From Euryarchaeota archaeon RBG_13_57_23 (GTDB lineage: Archaea; Thermoplasmatota; Thermoplasmata; UBA10834): a stretch of DNA of 17,293 nt. The notes beneath the pieces are model-generated. The model did not search any database. It saw only the letters and a list, made by a program, of their open reading frames with translations, and was not told the origin of the DNA. How positions within the stretch are numbered: position 1 is the stretch's first letter; every line of letters starts with the position of its first letter. Location of the stretch: positions 1-17,293 of the forward strand of contig MGVW01000052.1 of assembly GCA_001800675.1 (NCBI GenBank), given 5' to 3'. The position numbers were made by a program, and so were the translations under genes. Shown here piece by piece: positions 1 through 7,775 of this stretch.

Positions 1-1
1 G

Positions 2-2401
2 CCCATTGAACTCACGGTGGGCGGCCGCAAGGTCGGCATGATTCTCGACGAGTACGTATCGGGAACATCGCACACTCACAATGGCACCATCTATTACGAG
101 TGGATCGTGAGGCCCACGGAGATATTCACAGGGCCGAACCAGGATGTGGCCGTCACTGCCGAGTTCGACCTGGGTTTGTACCAGCCGATCACAAGGACGT
201 TCACGCTCCACTCCACACCGGACGAGAGCGTTGCCCCGACGATCACGCTCGTTTCTCCGGGCAGTGGCTCAACCATAGCCGCTGGAGCGACGATTGACCT
301 TGAGGTCACGGATGACGGCGTGGTCAGCGCGCAGTACTCTGTCGATGGGGGTTCCATGGTCTCGCTCTCGTCTCCTTGGGACATATCCACAACCGGCTGG
401 CAGGACGGGATCGCGACGCTTGAGGTCTGGGTCACTGATGATGATCTCTTGACTTCGAGCGCAACTTACACATTTGACGTTGATGCCTTCGCACCATATC
501 TTGCGATCACGGATCCCCCAGCGGGTTTTTCCGTGCCCATCAACCACACCGTGGTTGTGAACGTTTCGGACGCTAGGTTGTCCGTGGTCACCTACTCCGT
601 GGATGGCGGAGCCTTTGTCCCGCTGAGCGAGCCGTACACGATCAGCACGGCCGGCTGGGATCTCGGAGGACACACGGTCGAGGTAGTTGCCCTGGACGCG
701 GTTGGTCATGTCTCCGAGGCAAGCGTCTGGTTCCAGATAGCGGACGCGAACGTAGTTGTCTGGCTCGACAGCCCGTCGGACGGCGGCGTGATCAGGGCGG
801 GAACAATGGTCATGCTGTCTGTGATCGGTAACGGAGTGACTTCGTGCACGTGGAACGACGGCTCTGGTCCCGTATCGTTGAACGCCCCCTATGATATCCT
901 CACCGATGGATGGGTCGAAGGCTACCATGCGATCACAGTCCAGGTATGGGACGACCTAGGAAACAGCTTCACACTCGTATTCAGTGTCGTTGTCGACAAC
1001 ACTGCACCGACGATTTCGTTAGCTTCCCCCAGCACAGATGGAAGCTACGTCACGAACATAGGTTACATCATCATCGCGGTCTCGGATACGCACTTCCTCT
1101 CGGCCTCGCATACAGTCTGGGGAAGCACATACGAGAGCTTCATCAGCCCTCTGATAATCTCATTGTCATTGGCACCGGCAGACGGTGAATTCACTGTCTA
1201 CGTTGTCGCCACGGACCAGGCAGGCAACACTGCGGAGGCGGAGTTTGGATTCATTATGGATACTCATGCCCCAGTGCTGACGATCGAAGGGATGGCGGAT
1301 GCGCTCACCCCGCTCGATGTTGTGACGATCATGGCTCAGGACGAGCACCTTTCCGAGGTCATGATGACGCTGGACGGCAGCGAGCAGAGCATTCCTGCAA
1401 TGTATTCGCTAACGCTTAGCATGGAGCTCGGCCCGCACAGTTTGCAGGTGGTCGCAAGGGATCTGGCGGGCAACTCGGAGACCAAGGTGTTCACGTTCTA
1501 CATCGACGGGACCACTCCAGAGGTGTTGATGAGTTCCGGCAGCGACTTCGCGTCGAACAGCTCGTTCGAGGTTTCCGTGATTCTGACGGACGACTGGGAA
1601 ATAGCGGAGGCGACGCTCTTCTATTCGCTTCCCAGCGGAGGCTTCCTGCAGGTGCCCATGAGCTACAACGGGTATGCGTATGTCACAACGCTGCCAGCGG
1701 AGGCCCTTTGGGACGGAATGGAAATATATGTCGTGGCTGTAGACACCGCGGGCAATGTCGGCGCCGGCCCTACGCAGGTCCTGCACGAGGTCGCGTCGGT
1801 TGACGACGACCAAGACGATGACTCCCAGATGGGCTGGTTGTTCGCAGGTTTGAACGAGTTCCTGTTGATTGGGGCAATCGTGGCTGCGGCGACAATCATA
1901 ATTCTATTCATGATATTCAGAAAGAAAGAAGACGAAGAACAGTGGGAAATCGACCTGGCGAAGCCTTCCAGGCCTGAGCCGAAGACGGAGACGACCGAGC
2001 CGCCACGGCTGTCAGTGCTTGAGCCGATGCCAGAGCGGCCCTCGTACGTTATGACTGCGGAGCTACCGAAAGAACCTCTCGCAGTAGCCGCTCCAAGGCC
2101 CGAGCCCGAGCAGCCGAAGATGCCGGTCAAGCCCCAGGAAATGCCGAGGATGAGAAAGCTGAACCTGATAGACGCCATCCCCGAGCCCGTGGTGTTCCAA
2201 GAGGACAAGGACCAGAAGTTCTACAACGAGTTCCTCGAGGAGCTTGAGAAGGTCGAGCGCGAGTTGAACGAGAACGCACGCAGAGGCTCTGTGTACGCGA
2301 CGGACGAGGCGTTCGACAAGCTGTTCGACCTCGAGGACAGGATCGAAACGGGCAAGCCGAAGCAGGTGTCTGGGCTCAAGTGGAAGAAGCTAATGGAGTG
2401 A
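2..2401 (+). CDS. Ig-repeat surface protein with one C-terminal membrane anchor and cytoplasmic tail (5' partial)
   Basis: The frame is open to the left edge, so the gene starts outside the window; the first GTG (base 17) is probably not the true start. Counting from that GTG as residue 1, six Ig-like beta-sandwich repeats of about 85 residues fill 73-590. Most open with an (A/T)P-hydrophobic motif (73, 159, 329, 418, 500) and close with a D-x-x-GN type turn. Repeats 1-3 share a 'SVDGG...P..I.T.GW' core. An acidic linker (595-603) leads to one transmembrane helix (about 613-635) followed by RKK, which puts the repeats outside the cell. The roughly 155-residue tail is Pro/Glu-rich, then a charged, probably coiled-coil stretch (728-780). 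Such repeats usually serve adhesion or envelope scaffolding; the ligand is unknown. The cytoplasmic tail is too long for an archaeosortase signal. It converges on the archaeosortase gene 36 bp away. Confidence 0.85.
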   Translation, partial: PIELTVGGRKVGMILDEYVSGTSHTHNGTIYYEWIVRPTEIFTGPNQDVAVTAEFDLGLYQPITRTFTLHSTPDESVAPTITLVSPGSGSTIAAGATIDLEVTDDGVVSAQYSVDGGSMVSLSSPWDISTTGWQDGIATLEVWVTDDDLLTSSATYTFDVDAFAPYLAITDPPAGFSVPINHTVVVNVSDARLSVVTYSVDGGAFVPLSEPYTISTAGWDLGGHTVEVVALDAVGHVSEASVWFQIADANVVVWLDSPSDGGVIRAGTMVMLSVIGNGVTSCTWNDGSGPVSLNAPYDILTDGWVEGYHAITVQVWDDLGNSFTLVFSVVVDNTAPTISLASPSTDGSYVTNIGYIIIAVSDTHFLSASHTVWGSTYESFISPLIISLSLAPADGEFTVYVVATDQAGNTAEAEFGFIMDTHAPVLTIEGMADALTPLDVVTIMAQDEHLSEVMMTLDGSEQSIPAMYSLTLSMELGPHSLQVVARDLAGNSETKVFTFYIDGTTPEVLMSSGSDFASNSSFEVSVILTDDWEIAEATLFYSLPSGGFLQVPMSYNGYAYVTTLPAEALWDGMEIYVVAVDTAGNVGAGPTQVLHEVASVDDDQDDDSQMGWLFAGLNEFLLIGAIVAAATIIILFMIFRKKEDEEQWEIDLAKPSRPEPKTETTEPPRLSVLEPMPERPSYVMTAELPKEPLAVAAPRPEPEQPKMPVKPQEMPRMRKLNLIDAIPEPVVFQEDKDQKFYNEFLEELEKVERELNENARRGSVYATDEAFDKLFDLEDRIETGKPKQVSGLKWKKLME

Positions 2402-2437
2402 CTTCCCCCGGGGCAGAAGGGCCCTCCCGTCGTTCGG

Positions 2438-3427
2438 TCAGCTCTGAGCAGGAGTGGCTTCACTAGGCGGAGCCTCAGTCGCCTTCGGTTCTTTTGCGTC
2501 CAGCCATCTGACTATCAGAAGCCAGAAGATGGTTATGAACACCACGAAGACCACTATTCCGATGTACGAGTGGAAGAACGCCAGCGCGGGGTGGCCCCAC
2601 AGTATCCCGGCCATGATTGTGAACACCATCCTCACGATGTTCGAAAGCCAGGTCACAACGAATCCAAGAGCTAGCGCAGCGCCGATGTACCTGTCCACCT
2701 TCTGATATCTCACGAGGACGAATGCTAGAAACGCTGAGAAGAACAGGCCGGCGGAGTACAGCCCGCTGCACCCAGAACCAATCCCGAGCCTGAGTATCCT
2801 GTCGCGGTACTCATATTCGATTATGTTCGCGAGGCCGACGCCCTCAAGGCGGAGCTCAGACGTCACGTCGAACCCCAGGACGCTCAGAATCGTCGTTGTT
2901 GGCTGCGTCACTATGTAGTACTCGGCATAGGCCGTGATCCTGTAGGACGATTCCCCGGAGAGTATCTCATACAGCTTCCAGAGGCCGATGAACACTAATG
3001 TCAGGAACAACAGGTAGAACACGACGAAGTCCTGCATCTGGTGGAACTTGGAGGGGCCGAAGTTGTACAGAACAAGAGACAGACCTAACAGAGTGACTAT
3101 GAAGTCCTCCATGTGCAGGTCGGTCATCCGTATGAAGAATATCTTCCAGACTGACCACACCAGCAGCACGGCGAATCCGAGCATCGGTATCAGAGAGGCG
3201 GCTCTCTCCTTGCTCATGAATCGCTGCATGATCCTGATCAGAAGCCCGTCCACGGCCTCCTTCTTCAGGACCGATGTGGTCCAAGCCGCATAGACCGCCA
3301 TGGCGACTCCTACAGCGACCAGGATTATCTCGACTAGAAGCGCTGAGTGGCCCAGGTAGTGATTGTAGAGTGCTCCGGCGACGAATAGCGAGCCGAACAG
3401 GAGCAGCCATTCCTTCTGGAATTTCAC
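2438..3427 (-). CDS. Archaeosortase/exosortase family protein (membrane transpeptidase)
   Basis: This 329-aa polytopic membrane protein carries the exosortase/archaeosortase catalytic signature: Cys220 in GSGCSG at the start of a helix, Arg266 in SNIVRM, and His286 in FFHSYIG. These match the Cys-Arg-His set of the EpsH/Art superfamily. Family members cut C-terminal sorting signals (short motif, helix, basic tail) of secreted proteins and transfer them to a lipid anchor at the outer membrane face. About eight to ten hydrophobic segments are visible. The N-terminal half (1-150) is longer than a minimal catalytic core, and the C-terminus is a Pro/Ala-rich tail (311-329). The start is GTG (complement of 3425-3427); no strong ribosome binding site precedes it, but a TATA-like box lies about 27 bp upstream, consistent with a leaderless mRNA. 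A candidate substrate with a PEFG signal is encoded at 10028-12883. I cannot assign the Art subclass with confidence. Confidence 0.88.
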   Translation of the reverse strand: MKFQKEWLLLFGSLFVAGALYNHYLGHSALLVEIILVAVGVAMAVYAAWTTSVLKKEAVDGLLIRIMQRFMSKERAASLIPMLGFAVLLVWSVWKIFFIRMTDLHMEDFIVTLLGLSLVLYNFGPSKFHQMQDFVVFYLLFLTLVFIGLWKLYEILSGESSYRITAYAEYYIVTQPTTTILSVLGFDVTSELRLEGVGLANIIEYEYRDRILRLGIGSGCSGLYSAGLFFSAFLAFVLVRYQKVDRYIGAALALGFVVTWLSNIVRMVFTIMAGILWGHPALAFFHSYIGIVVFVVFITIFWLLIVRWLDAKEPKATEAPPSEATPAQS

Positions 3428-3450
3428 GGCAACGCCAACTCAATTGGCTC

Positions 3451-3457
3451 TATTTAA
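3451..3457 (-). promoter_or_regulatory. TATA-like box of the archaeosortase gene
   Basis: On the minus strand the sequence reads TTAAATA, centred about 27 bp upstream of the GTG start at 3427. That spacing puts the transcription start at or next to the start codon, so a leaderless transcript is inferred. A 12-bp palindrome lies just upstream at 3467-3478. Confidence 0.5.
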
Positions 3458-3466
3458 TCCTGATGA

Positions 3467-3478
3467 GAAATGCATTTC
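3467..3478. promoter_or_regulatory. 12-bp perfect palindrome upstream of the archaeosortase promoter
   Basis: GAAATGCATTTC is a perfect 12-bp palindrome. It ends about 10 bp upstream of the TATA-like box at 3451-3457, where archaeal activators or repressors commonly bind. It could be the site of a dimeric regulator. Chance is possible in AT-rich spacer DNA. Confidence 0.35.
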
Positions 3479-3521
3479 CGCATCTTTTCATTTGTCAGAA
3501 TCGGACTACTGGCGGATGACG

Positions 3522-4088
3522 CTAGGCCAGTTCGGAAGCCGCCTCTTCTCTTGAGCGCTCCTGAGTCCTCGCCCTCGGGGTGCGCCCGGTGAGCAGAATG
3601 ACCGCTATAGCGATGACGAGGAGCATTATCGCTGCCTCTGTGATCATGGAGACGTGGGTCGACATGTTCGGCGCCATTAGGCCGATCAACGACAATGCGA
3701 TTGGTACCGAGAAGCCGCATATGACCGTGTAAACGATGGTGATCAGCGTCGATCTGTTCCGAACGCTGATCTCGATGGGCCCTTCGATCTCCGAGGACAA
3801 TGCAACCCATCCCGCGATGTAGACCGGAACGAGGATCCCCAAGAACGCGCTCATCAGGGTCGAGAACTCGGTCAACGAGCTGAAATTGACGGCGATCCCG
3901 CTGCCTATCGCGAGGGTCATGAACCCGAACACCGAAGCCGGCCGATACGATATCCAAAGACCGACTACAAGCAGGAGAGCGCCGACGGAGATCGCGAGTA
4001 TCGCCAGGGCACTCATCTGGCCGAGACTGAGCGTTGCCAGAACAGCGAGCCCGAGCGCGATGGTCATCCCTCTCTTCTCGATGTTCAT
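3522..4088 (-). CDS. Small polytopic membrane protein downstream of DUF58
   Basis: The 188-aa product is almost all hydrophobic, with about six predicted membrane helices (roughly 8-25, 28-46, 52-68, 80-98, 113-135, 146-167) and a charged Arg/Glu-rich cytosolic tail (168-188). No catalytic motif or named family is recognisable. Its ATG overlaps the TGA of the DUF58 gene by 4 bp (ATGA), so the two are translationally coupled and almost certainly share a transcript. MoxR/DUF58 operons often include accessory membrane proteins, so a role in the same membrane-associated assembly is the best inference. The alternative is an unrelated membrane protein that merely shares the operon. Confidence 0.75.
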   Translation of the reverse strand: MNIEKRGMTIALGLAVLATLSLGQMSALAILAISVGALLLVVGLWISYRPASVFGFMTLAIGSGIAVNFSSLTEFSTLMSAFLGILVPVYIAGWVALSSEIEGPIEISVRNRSTLITIVYTVICGFSVPIALSLIGLMAPNMSTHVSMITEAAIMLLVIAIAVILLTGRTPRARTQERSREEAASELA

Positions 4089-5527
4089 TTCGCCATCCCC
4101 CTCCTCACGCTCCTGACGATGCGGGGTGCGGTGTCTGCAGGGCCTATCCTTATGTACGAAGCGTCAAGGGATCTGAGCGCGGCCTCGACGCGCCTCGAAT
4201 CGACCATCTGCTGGTACATTCCTTCGGCCTCTTCGACTGAACCAGGAGGTGTGTCTCGCTGGTACCATCCATCGTAGGTATGTATCACGAGCATCCTGTT
4301 GCCGGTGCGCTGGCATATCCTCGCCCCGGCAATCACTCCGTCCCTGCAGGACACGAGGTCGGATATGACGATGAACAGCCTTTCCTGTCCCTTGCGTTTC
4401 GCCACGGCGGTTTTGATGATGCCATCTACGCTGATCGTCTTGGACTTTTGCCGCTTGATGGACGCGACTGCAGCCAGGAAGTCGCCGTTGTTCTCAGGCG
4501 AGATCGCCCTCGTCAACGACGGCGGCGAAGACACTCTGGCAGGGGTTTCGGGCACCTCTTCTCTTCCCGGAGCTGGCCTGATCGACTCGGGTGCCTTTCT
4601 CAGGATCTTCACGATGTTCTCGAACTGATGCTTCCCGAGGGCTGGGTCTGATTTGTCTATCATGGCCACCTCATCGAATATCGCGATTCCTGTGGGATGA
4701 TAGTTTCCGATCAGGACATTGGACAGCTGCATGGACAGATCGACCGCATGGTCTATCTTCGAGGCCCCTCTGCCCGAGATGCGCATGCTCCTCCCGCAGT
4801 CCATGAGTATGAACGTTTGAAGCGAACCCTCTTTGATGTATGTCTTGGTCAACAGTTTCCCGTACTTCGGGTACGCCTTCCATAGGATGTCTCTGGCCTT
4901 GTCTCCGGGCACATAATCTCTGATGCTGTCGAACTCCTGCATTCTGAGAACAATAGCCGGCATGCGGGAGACTCCGGCGAACTCAAAGTGCTCTCGAAGT
5001 CCGATTCTTCTCGCAGCGTCAAAGGAATCCTTCTTCGTGTGTGCGTTGATGGAAGTTGTCTTTCCGACGAGCTGTTCCTCGGCGAAGAGGCCCAGAGGAT
5101 CGGACCGCTCGATCTTCATGGAGCCGATCTTGTGCTCGCCTCTCCTCCGGAGCTTGACCGTGTATGAGAAGGTCACCAGGGTCCTCGGTTTCAGTATGGC
5201 GGCCATCCTGTTTGACCCAGAGACCAGCTCTGCGCCTTCTGGAAGGACATCCTCGATCGCGCCGTACACGGGATTGACATCCTTGTTGACCACGTTCACC
5301 TTCACAGCGACCGGCTCCTGTGCGAAAACCATCTGGTCGAGGATCGTCCTCTCGACATCGAGGTTCGTGCTCTCGATCTCGCCAGCGAACTTGGACCTCG
5401 CGAAGATGAACAATCCAGCCGTGGCCAGTGTGACTATCGCCCACGAGAGGTTCAGGAACAGAATGCTGGCAAACGCCGTCGAGACGCAGAAGATGAGGAT
5501 GAAGTTGCCGAGCGGAGTGACTCGCAC
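4085..5527 (-). CDS. DUF58 domain protein (vWA-like), partner of MoxR ATPase
   Basis: This 480-aa protein has two N-terminal membrane helices (about 8-25 and 28-45), a beta-rich middle (50-160), and the DUF58 signature at about 201-230: 'SIRDYVPGD', an invariant-looking 'ILWKA', then 'KLLTKTY'. Downstream is a von Willebrand factor A-like segment whose MIDAS-type loop reads D243-C-G-R-S247. DUF58 proteins are usually encoded next to MoxR AAA+ ATPases and are thought to act with them as chaperones that mature or assemble envelope or metal-containing complexes. A Pro/Ser-rich insert near 315-345 looks disordered. The start is GTG, 6 bp after the MoxR stop, with a GTGAGGG ribosome binding site that overlaps that stop codon. 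The downstream membrane gene overlaps it by 4 bp. Confidence 0.88.
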   Translation of the reverse strand: MRVTPLGNFILIFCVSTAFASILFLNLSWAIVTLATAGLFIFARSKFAGEIESTNLDVERTILDQMVFAQEPVAVKVNVVNKDVNPVYGAIEDVLPEGAELVSGSNRMAAILKPRTLVTFSYTVKLRRRGEHKIGSMKIERSDPLGLFAEEQLVGKTTSINAHTKKDSFDAARRIGLREHFEFAGVSRMPAIVLRMQEFDSIRDYVPGDKARDILWKAYPKYGKLLTKTYIKEGSLQTFILMDCGRSMRISGRGASKIDHAVDLSMQLSNVLIGNYHPTGIAIFDEVAMIDKSDPALGKHQFENIVKILRKAPESIRPAPGREEVPETPARVSSPPSLTRAISPENNGDFLAAVASIKRQKSKTISVDGIIKTAVAKRKGQERLFIVISDLVSCRDGVIAGARICQRTGNRMLVIHTYDGWYQRDTPPGSVEEAEGMYQQMVDSRRVEAALRSLDASYIRIGPADTAPRIVRSVRRGMAK

Positions 5528-5533
5528 AGTCCC

Positions 5534-6514
5534 TCACTCTTTCGCTTTCTTTGTGAACTCTCCCTTGGGGACGGCCACGGTAGACAGGACCGTGTCGGTT
5601 ATCCCGCCCCTCGTCAGCCCTTCCATGTCCGCTTCCGGCGAGAGTATGAGCCTGTGGTCCATGACCTTGTGCGCCATTGCCTTCACATCGTCCGGAATCA
5701 CATAGTTCCTCCTCGTGAGATACGCCTTCCCCTGGGCCGCCTGGAGTAGATGGATGGCGCCTCTGGGGCTCAGGCCGAGATCGAGGTCGTCTATGGACCT
5801 TGTGGCGCGGGAGATGTCGTTGACGTAGCTCAGAATGCTCTCGTGGATGTACACCTTGCGGACATCACGCTTCATCTGGGTGATGATGTCCTCGTCGAGC
5901 ACCGACCCAACACGAATTTCTGGAGAGGTCTTCATCCTGAGGATCTCGATCTCCTCTTTATCGCTCAGATAATCCATGGTGCTCTTGATCATGAATCGGT
6001 CGACCTGAGCTTCGGGGAGCGGGTAGACGCCCTCGGTCTCGATTGGGTTCAAGGTGGCGATCACCATGAACGGCTCCGGAAGCGGGAGGGTCGTGCCCTC
6101 GATGGTGACTTGTCGCTCCTGCATGGCCTCGAGAAGCGCCGACTGGGTCTTCGGAGGAGCCCTGTTTATCTCGTCTGCGAGGACGAGGTCGGCGAACACC
6201 GGCCCTCGCCTGATCTCGAACTCCCCGCTCTTCTGGTTGTAGAAGTAGTGGCCTGTGATGTCCGCGGGAAGCAGGTCCTGCGTGAACTGGATGCGCTTGT
6301 GAGAGAGGCCGCAGACCGATGCGAAGGCTTTGGACAAGGTGGTCTTCGCGATTCCGGGGACGCCCTCCATGAGAATGTGCCCGTCGTTCAAGATGCAGAT
6401 CATGAAGTCATCGATCTGGTCTCCGTAGCCAACGATCGCCTTGTTCACTTCGGCTTTCACTTTGCTGAGGACCTCGCCAGTATCCACCCGGGGCCAGTTA
6501 TCTTTCTCAGTCAT
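5534..6514 (-). CDS. MoxR family AAA+ ATPase
   Basis: The 326-aa protein has all the MoxR landmarks: Walker A GVPGIAKTT (51-59), Walker B LVLADEINR (110-118), sensor 1 ATLNP (153-157), an arginine-bearing segment EAQVDRF (168-174), and sensor 2 LSPRG (249-253, approximate). MoxR ATPases form rings that remodel partner proteins, usually the vWA or DUF58 protein encoded beside them, which here is the next gene. I chose the ATG at 6514 because a strong ribosome binding site (GGAGGGGTGA, complement of 6519-6528) sits 4 bp before it and the length then matches the family. The frame is open upstream to 6649, where an ATG overlaps the previous stop. That extension would add 45 residues unlike the family's N-terminus and is judged untranslated, though it is not excluded. 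Confidence 0.92.
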   Translation of the reverse strand: MTEKDNWPRVDTGEVLSKVKAEVNKAIVGYGDQIDDFMICILNDGHILMEGVPGIAKTTLSKAFASVCGLSHKRIQFTQDLLPADITGHYFYNQKSGEFEIRRGPVFADLVLADEINRAPPKTQSALLEAMQERQVTIEGTTLPLPEPFMVIATLNPIETEGVYPLPEAQVDRFMIKSTMDYLSDKEEIEILRMKTSPEIRVGSVLDEDIITQMKRDVRKVYIHESILSYVNDISRATRSIDDLDLGLSPRGAIHLLQAAQGKAYLTRRNYVIPDDVKAMAHKVMDHRLILSPEADMEGLTRGGITDTVLSTVAVPKGEFTKKAKE

Positions 6515-6518
6515 CGTT

Positions 6519-6528
6519 TCACCCCTCC
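6519..6528 (-). promoter_or_regulatory. Shine-Dalgarno site fixing the MoxR start
   Basis: The minus strand reads GGAGGGGTGA, a near-complete complement to the archaeal 16S 3' end. It lies 4 bp before the ATG at 6514, which favours this start over the longer frame beginning at 6649. Confidence 0.7.
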
Positions 6529-6645
6529 GGCTCCCATCAATCCAGGGGCCGGAAGCCATTCCGTTGGTTTCCTGAAGCTTCTTCCTGTTGATGAATTTAT
6601 CCTCGCATGTCGGCAGGTGCCAAGGCCCCCTGACTACCCAGTCGG

Positions 6646-7314
6646 TCATCCGTATATGCTGTCTATCAGGGAATGGTCGGAGTCTCTTAGTTTCTCGAAG
6701 AACTCGACATCTCCCATCGCCCCGGTGATGTCCAGATTGTCGTTCAGCACGACCTTCGGCGTCCCCATGACGGAATGCCTGGCGGCCAAGCCGGGGAAGG
6801 CTTGAGTGTCGATTATCTCAGCAGTGACTCGAGGAGATTCGACGGCGGCCCTGTACGCATGCCGGGCAACTGCGGGGCAGTATGGGCATGTGACCGATAC
6901 GAAGACCTTGATGTTCGCCTTCCTCCTGACCGTCGCCAAGGCAGCCTTTGCCTTTGGCGAGAGTGGGGTCCTCATGTTGGAAAGGTCGACAAGGCCGTCT
7001 GCGATCGCGGCGAGCTCGTACCCGAGCGGGACGCCGTAGTACCTGATCCTGAAGAAGTCATCTCTCGAAAGGATCATGACAGGCCAGTGCTCAAGCCTCA
7101 GGTCCTTGAACCTCTGGTTCTTTCCGTCGTCGACCTTCTGAACGTCGAGTTTGATCTTCGGTGTTATGCCTGCGAGTAGCTCCGCGAACTCCAGGAGTTC
7201 CTTCGAGACGGAGGTGTCATCCAAGAACAGGATGAGGTTGATGTCGTCCTTCATCCCTTGAGTCAGGGCTCTGTGGAGCATCGCCTTGTCCGTATCTGAC
7301 AGGAACAAGTCCAA
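6646..7314 (-). CDS. Two-domain thioredoxin/glutaredoxin-fold protein (PDO-like) with one active CxxC
   Basis: The 222-aa protein has the tandem thioredoxin-fold layout of archaeal protein disulfide oxidoreductases. The C-terminal domain has an intact C143-P-Y-C146 site and a TP186 cis-proline motif. In the N-terminal domain, the matching position after the first strand (ILFLDD) reads T-S-V-S with no cysteines, though a HWPVMIL strand with a cis-proline-like Pro78 remains. It is therefore a single-site redox protein, probably reducing disulfides or supplying electrons to a partner. The start is TTG with GGAGG 3 bp upstream; Met21 is an alternative. It begins 13 bp after the PadR stop, so the two share an operon facing away from arsM. 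Thiol reductants regenerate ArsM, which makes a link to arsenic methylation attractive (inference). Confidence 0.82.
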   Translation of the reverse strand: MDLFLSDTDKAMLHRALTQGMKDDINLILFLDDTSVSKELLEFAELLAGITPKIKLDVQKVDDGKNQRFKDLRLEHWPVMILSRDDFFRIRYYGVPLGYELAAIADGLVDLSNMRTPLSPKAKAALATVRRKANIKVFVSVTCPYCPAVARHAYRAAVESPRVTAEIIDTQAFPGLAARHSVMGTPKVVLNDNLDITGAMGDVEFFEKLRDSDHSLIDSIYG

Positions 7315-7327
7315 CTGCCTCCGGTCC

Positions 7328-7675
7328 TCACATCGACTCCAGGACTATATCTCCGTACGCCTGGACGAAGTACTCCTTTGCCTGTCGTAGCCCTTCCTTG
7401 CCCGCCGGGGTCAGCTTGTAGTATTTCGTTTTGCCCTCTTTTGTGGACTCTATCAGGCCGCGCTCTTCCATGTATCTGAGCGCTGGATAGAGCGTGCCTG
7501 GATTGGGCTTCCCCGCCTTCCTCTTGGCTATCTCTGTCGCGATCTCGCCACCGTACATCTTTCTCTTCGACAGCAGGTGCAGAATGAGGAAGCTCAGCAT
7601 CCCGCGCATGTCACAGCAGTCGGGTGGCCTGCAGCATTCGACAACGATGTCGATCGGATTGGCTTTCCTCGCCAT
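7328..7675 (-). CDS. PadR family winged-helix regulator with N-terminal cysteine pairs
   Basis: This 115-aa protein is a compact PadR repressor. The winged helix covers about 24-92, with the typical 'MRGMLSFLILHLLS' opening helix, 'KPNPGTLYPALRYMEERGLI' as recognition helix and lead-in, and a 'TKYYKLTPAGKE' wing. A short C-terminal helix would provide the dimer contact. Just before the DNA-binding domain are two vicinal cysteine pairs, C14-C15 and C20-C21, framing R-P-P-D. Vicinal or clustered thiols are the usual way soft metal or arsenic regulators bind ligand, and arsM is the divergent neighbour, so an As(III)- or thiol-responsive repressor is inferred. A TATA-like box lies about 27 bp upstream of the ATG and there is no ribosome binding site, so it looks leaderless. 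Autoregulation through the repeats in 7709-7775 is likely. Confidence 0.9.
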   Translation of the reverse strand: MARKANPIDIVVECCRPPDCCDMRGMLSFLILHLLSKRKMYGGEIATEIAKRKAGKPNPGTLYPALRYMEERGLIESTKEGKTKYYKLTPAGKEGLRQAKEYFVQAYGDIVLESM

Positions 7676-7698
7676 GGTGACCAGATATGTACAGCCGC

Positions 7699-7706
7699 AT
7701 ACTTAA
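7699..7706 (-). promoter_or_regulatory. TATA-like box of the padR operon
   Basis: The minus strand reads TTAAGTAT, centred about 27 bp upstream of the PadR ATG at 7675. This spacing implies a leaderless transcript. The adjoining palindromes at 7709-7728 would let a bound regulator block this promoter. Confidence 0.5.
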
Positions 7707-7708
7707 TG

Positions 7709-7728
7709 TATTGTGCGTACAATATTGT
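7709..7728. repeat. Overlapping palindromes, operator candidate next to the padR promoter
   Basis: TATTGT (7709-7714) pairs with ACAATA (7719-7724) across 4 bp, and the perfect palindrome ACAATATTGT (7719-7728) overlaps the right arm. The site sits immediately upstream of the minus-strand TATA-like box and 1 bp from the left arm of the larger inverted repeat at 7730-7775. Its core (CAATAT) also occurs in that repeat, which suggests one protein reads all of them. Confidence 0.5.
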
Positions 7729-7729
7729 G

Positions 7730-7775
7730 TGTCCAATATGATTATATACTGCCGCTCCCATTCGTATATTGGACA
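7730..7775. repeat. Perfect 10-bp inverted repeat flanking the arsM-side TATA box (operator candidate)
   Basis: TGTCCAATAT (7730-7739) and ATATTGGACA (7766-7775) are perfect inverted copies with a 26-bp spacer. The spacer contains the plus-strand TATA box (7742-7749), and the right arm falls at the predicted transcription start. A further CAATATTA half-site follows at 7779-7786. Binding here would bar transcription factor B/TBP or RNA polymerase. The PadR encoded alongside is the obvious candidate binder. Confidence 0.6.
7742..7749 (+). promoter_or_regulatory. TATA box of the small ORF-arsM unit
   Basis: TTATATAC is a strong archaeal TATA box. Transcription would begin near 7770-7773, giving a leader of roughly 35 nt that contains the AGGAGG ribosome binding site for the ORF at 7807. 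It lies between the arms of the 10-bp inverted repeat. Confidence 0.65.

Noticed and set aside
2402..2437. Terminator in the GC-rich convergent spacer (CCCCGGGG, GGGCCC)
   Set aside because: These are very short palindromes without a convincing stem-loop or T-run; expected in GC-rich DNA.
6515..6649. 45-residue N-terminal extension of MoxR from an ATG overlapping the previous stop
   Set aside because: The extension does not resemble MoxR N-termini, and a much better ribosome binding site precedes the ATG at 6514. Kept as an alternative in the MoxR entry.
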